Shown here: positions 15,183 to 17,447 of the stretch, one piece after another
Numbering within the stretch: the stretch's first letter is position 1
Layout: every line of letters starts with the position of its first letter
Source of the DNA: a bacterium UBA2214
Lineage (GTDB): Bacteria > Zhuqueibacterota > Zhuqueibacteria > Residuimicrobiales > Residuimicrobiaceae
DNA: 17,447 bases
Direction: 5' to 3'
Assembly (NCBI GenBank): GCA_002327255.1
Contig: DCUM01000180.1
Location: 8,312-25,758 of the forward strand
The notes under the pieces: generated by a model
Database searches by the model: none
What the model saw: the letters and a program-made list of their open reading frames with translations, nothing else
Told to the model about the DNA's origin: nothing
Translations under genes and position numbers: made by a program

Positions 15183-15877
15183 AATTTTACGGCGAAGGAT
15201 TACCCGGGGTCAAGGCGCCGGATCTCGTCGGCAAACTCATCGTCATCGAAGGCGCCGATGGCAGCGGCCGTTCCACCCAGATTCGCTTGCTCACCGATTG
15301 GCTCGAGGGACGCGGGCTTGCCACGGTCAATGTCGGATTAAAACGCTCCAATCTCGTCAGCGCCGAACTCGAGAACGCCATGCAGGGCAACGTATTGAGC
15401 CCGATCACCCTTTCCCTCTTCTATGCCACCGATTTCGCCGATCAGCTCGAAAATATCATCGTCCCGGCGCTCAAGGCGGGATTCGTGGTCGTCGCCGACC
15501 GCTATATCTATACCCTGATGGCGCGCGACATCGTGCGCGGTGGCAACCGCGAATGGCTGGAATCGCTCTATCACATCGCACTGATCCCCGATGCGGTCTT
15601 TTATCTCGATGTTTTTCCACGGTTTCTCGTGGAGCGAACCTTCCAAAAGACCGCCAATCTCGACTATTGGGAGTCGGGTATGGATATCCGCCTCTCCCGG
15701 GACATATTCGACAGCTTTATGCGCTACCAGCGCATGATGCGCAGTGAATTCAGACAGATGGCTCAGAAATATCATTTTGAGGTGGTCAATGGCAACCGCT
15801 CTCCGCGCCTGATTGCCAATGATCTGCAGAAAAAAGTCGCACAGATCGTCCGCATGCGCGGGCTGGAAGAAGAATAA
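15179..15877 (+). CDS. Thymidylate kinase-family paralogue with Arg in the P-loop
   Basis: A 232-aa protein that overlaps the previous gene by ATGA (15179-15182) and is clearly its paralogue: both have ...TDFAD..., VLADRY or VVADRY (DRY at 107-109 here), ARD.VRG, and Y.E(A/S)GMD..LS.D..(E/D)SF. The P-loop is GADGSGRST (25-33): residue 31 is Arg (codon CGT), where nearly all P-loop kinases have Lys that binds the phosphates. Other core residues (Asp before the P-loop Ser, DRY) are kept, so it may be a regulatory or altered-specificity subunit, or Arg may be tolerated in this subfamily. It runs straight into a small helical protein gene. I would not assign it dTMP kinase activity on sequence alone. 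Confidence 0.82.
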   Translation: MKFYGEGLPGVKAPDLVGKLIVIEGADGSGRSTQIRLLTDWLEGRGLATVNVGLKRSNLVSAELENAMQGNVLSPITLSLFYATDFADQLENIIVPALKAGFVVVADRYIYTLMARDIVRGGNREWLESLYHIALIPDAVFYLDVFPRFLVERTFQKTANLDYWESGMDIRLSRDIFDSFMRYQRMMRSEFRQMAQKYHFEVVNGNRSPRLIANDLQKKVAQIVRMRGLEEE

Positions 15878-15885
15878 GTGGCGTC

Positions 15886-16230
15886 ATGATGAAAAAGAAA
15901 GCAACAACCAAAAAGAGTGCGAAAGCACCGGATGCCAAACAACTCCGCGCCGAATTGTGCTCGGAACTTACGGTGTTGCGCACGACGTTTCAGGATATCG
16001 TCGCCCGTTATCAGTCCAATCTCGAAGCACAAATGCTCGCCTGCATCGAGATGTTCTCCGGCGATCGCAGCGATGAGCTGCCGGGAATGGCCGAGGATGA
16101 AAAACAACTGCGTAACGCCCTGGAGGCCGTGAAAAAGCTGCGGCTGAAACCCCAAAAAGGGCGGCTCAAGGACCTGCGCCAGATCCAGGCAGCCATAGAG
16201 CGCATTGTGGAGTTATCTTCACAATCGTGA
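15886..16230 (+). CDS. Small helical protein in the TMK-like operon, unknown function
   Basis: A 114-aa protein beginning eight bases after the second TMK-like gene. The first 15 residues are Lys-rich (KKKATTKKSAKAP), then the sequence is strongly helical: two segments (ELCSELTVLRTTFQDIVARYQSNLEAQMLACIEM; EDEKQLRNALEAVKKLRLKP) and a last helix (DLRQIQAAIERIVELS) with regular hydrophobic spacing that suggests a coiled coil. No domain or catalytic motif is recognised and there is no signal peptide. Its place directly behind the paired kinases suggests it works with them, perhaps as a scaffold or regulator. A basic N-terminus would also suit nucleic-acid contact. The ribosome site is weak. Confidence 0.65.
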   Translation: MMKKKATTKKSAKAPDAKQLRAELCSELTVLRTTFQDIVARYQSNLEAQMLACIEMFSGDRSDELPGMAEDEKQLRNALEAVKKLRLKPQKGRLKDLRQIQAAIERIVELSSQS

Positions 16231-16524
16231 CCGGGGCCGTGGCCGCCGTCGGAGGCTTAAAATCCACGTTTCCGCTTTCCAGCTCATGGTTCCTGTTTTC
16301 CTTGCCAAAGTGCCCCATCATGGGCCAACTCTTCTCCCGGCTGCAGCGGTATGGCAAAATACCACCACGCTGCGGCCATATCCCCGTTTTTGTCGTTACC
16401 CTCTGCGCATGGTAGATGCCTTTTTTTAATTTTACCCAGCCGCTTTCAAGGCGGCATCGATGACCCCGGGTTGGCCGCGGTTGCAGACGTTCCTCCGATG
16501 CGTGGTTTTTTGCGCTGTGGTGGT
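16231..16524. other. Intergenic region between convergent genes
   Basis: About 290 bases with no believable gene. A T-rich run (CTTTTTTTAATTTT, about 16420-16433) after a weak GCAT/ATGC hairpin (16407-16419) could end transcription of the TMK operon. A 5-bp hairpin GCCGC-TTTCAAG-GCGGC lies at about 16440-16456, and a partial GACCCCGGG match at 16462-16470. Nothing else was recognised. Confidence 0.4.
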
Positions 16525-17447
16525 TCATTCCTGTTGATAGAGCGGTGCGAAAAAGGCCGCATGGTTGGAGGTGAATGCCGGCGGCGTTCGCCGCAGTATG
16601 GCGGCGATGCCCGGTTCGCGTTTGAAGGTGCGGTCGAGAAAATGGCGTACCCGCGCGCGGCTCCAGCCCAAAGGGTGCTCAAAACCGTGATAGAGCTTTA
16701 AATCCGCCCGATAGAACTCATGCGTGACGAGTCCCGATTCCGCCGCGGCATCGGCCGGCAGATTGAAAATTGCCGGATTGATGAAGGTGATGGCTTTGGC
16801 ATGGTTCAGTGTGAACTCTAGGGTTCGTCCCGCCGCGGCTTCGTCCTCCCAGGGCGTGCCGAAAAGCAGGTAGACATAAGTGGCCAGACCGGCCCGGGCC
16901 ATGCTCTGGAGCGCGCGACCGCTCAGATCGGCGTTGATGCCTTTCTCCATCCCCGCCAGGACCGCGTCATCGCCTGATTCGAGACCGATTTTCAGCATCC
17001 GGCATCCGGCCTGACGCAGCGCCCGGCAAAAATCGGGATCAGTGAGCTGCTCCGTGATGCGGACAAAGCCGTACCAGGGCACGCCCGGCGGATGGGCGAT
17101 CAGGGCCCGCAGCAGAGCCGGGCTCATCGCATTGTCGGTGAAGTGAATCAGAGCGGGGTGGTATTGGTCGCTGAGGTAGCGCAGTTCGCTGAGCACCTGA
17201 ACGGCCGGCACCGGCTTGTAGAGATGGCCTTCGCTGGCCTCCGGACAAAAGGCGCAGCGGTTCCAGTAACAGCCGCTCGAGGCATTGTAGGGCAGGATCG
17301 CGCCGGGTGACAGATAGGCGCCCCACGGCATCTCCCCATAATCGGGTGTGTAAGGACCACCCTCTGCCGCGTCATGGCCCGCTGCGCGCAGCAGTGGGAC
17401 TTCGCCGGGGCCGTCGACCAGTTCGTCGACGAGGCCCGCGAAGGGGT
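16525..17447 (-). CDS. Radical SAM protein, C-terminal part (B12-binding type likely)
   Basis: The frame is open to the window edge at 17447, so the N-terminus is missing; 307 codons are visible. The core is a radical SAM domain: after SPGAILPYNASSG comes CYWNRCAFCP, a cluster motif with four residues between the first two cysteines (CX4CX2C) instead of the classical three. Further family blocks are the VPWYGFVRITEQLTD strand, GCRMLKIGLESGDDAVL (the GGE-like and beta-strand region that contacts SAM), and YVYLLFGTPWEDE. The order is that of radical SAM proteins that carry an N-terminal cobalamin-binding domain, which would lie outside the window. The C-terminus (about 50 residues: RDLKLYH..., RVRHFLDRTFK) is a helical tail. 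The substrate cannot be inferred. It is convergent with the TMK operon. Confidence 0.85.
   Translation of the reverse strand, partial: PFAGLVDELVDGPGEVPLLRAAGHDAAEGGPYTPDYGEMPWGAYLSPGAILPYNASSGCYWNRCAFCPEASEGHLYKPVPAVQVLSELRYLSDQYHPALIHFTDNAMSPALLRALIAHPPGVPWYGFVRITEQLTDPDFCRALRQAGCRMLKIGLESGDDAVLAGMEKGINADLSGRALQSMARAGLATYVYLLFGTPWEDEAAAGRTLEFTLNHAKAITFINPAIFNLPADAAAESGLVTHEFYRADLKLYHGFEHPLGWSRARVRHFLDRTFKREPGIAAILRRTPPAFTSNHAAFFAPLYQQE

Noticed and set aside
16462..16470. GACCCCGGG as another copy of the palindrome
   Set aside because: Only nine of twelve bases match and the symmetry is broken (TTG follows).

Overview
The window is a GC-rich bacterial chromosome segment with about fifteen genes on both strands and no RNA genes, CRISPR arrays or intact insertion sequences that I could recognise. 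A secreted protein that pairs a fibronectin-III domain with a FlgD-like / type IX C-terminal sorting domain (YPNP near its start, GVYYVRL near its end) points to the Fibrobacteres-Chlorobi-Bacteroidetes side of the tree or to uncultured relatives such as KSB1 or Calditrichota. Two sigma-54 activators, an SbcCD nuclease and an OPT transporter fit that, but the phylum is an inference.

Layout. 1-327: tail of an ABC transporter ATPase. 328-868: gene-free leader with inverted repeats, a sigma-70-like promoter and a well-formed sigma-54 (-24/-12) promoter. 869-2575: sigma-54 activator without a sensor domain, followed by the small FN3/type IX secreted protein. 2576-3038: strong GC hairpin and a decayed AAA ATPase (DUF4143-type) fragment. 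3039-3458: small exported HEAT-repeat protein behind a candidate sigma-54 promoter. 3528-3568: bidirectional terminator. 3626-5611 (minus): OPT-family oligopeptide transporter, with GACCCCGGGGTC palindromes on both sides. 5909-7541: lipoprotein and HEXXH putative metalloprotease. 7565-8971 (minus): sigma-54 response regulator with a non-canonical receiver pocket, also behind a -24/-12 element. 9228-12861: sbcD and sbcC, bridged by a 35-codon ORF that overlaps both by ATGA. 12844-13094: repeated sequence at the end of sbcC. 13087-14121 (minus): LPG-synthase/flippase-like membrane protein. 14490-16230: two tandem divergent thymidylate-kinase paralogues and a small helical protein in one operon. 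16525-17447 (minus): C-terminal part of a radical SAM protein, cut by the window edge.

The most interesting signals are: (i) the tandem TMK-like pair, in which the second copy has Arg in place of the P-loop Lys and both share a modified DRY...ARD.VRG motif, co-transcribed with an unknown helical protein; (ii) sigma-54-type promoters before both sigma-54 activator genes and before the exported HEAT protein, suggesting a sigma-54 cascade or autoregulation; (iii) the ATGA-linked micro-ORF between sbcD and sbcC; and (iv) tandem perfect palindromes 21 bp apart near the OPT gene, with a third copy at its far end.
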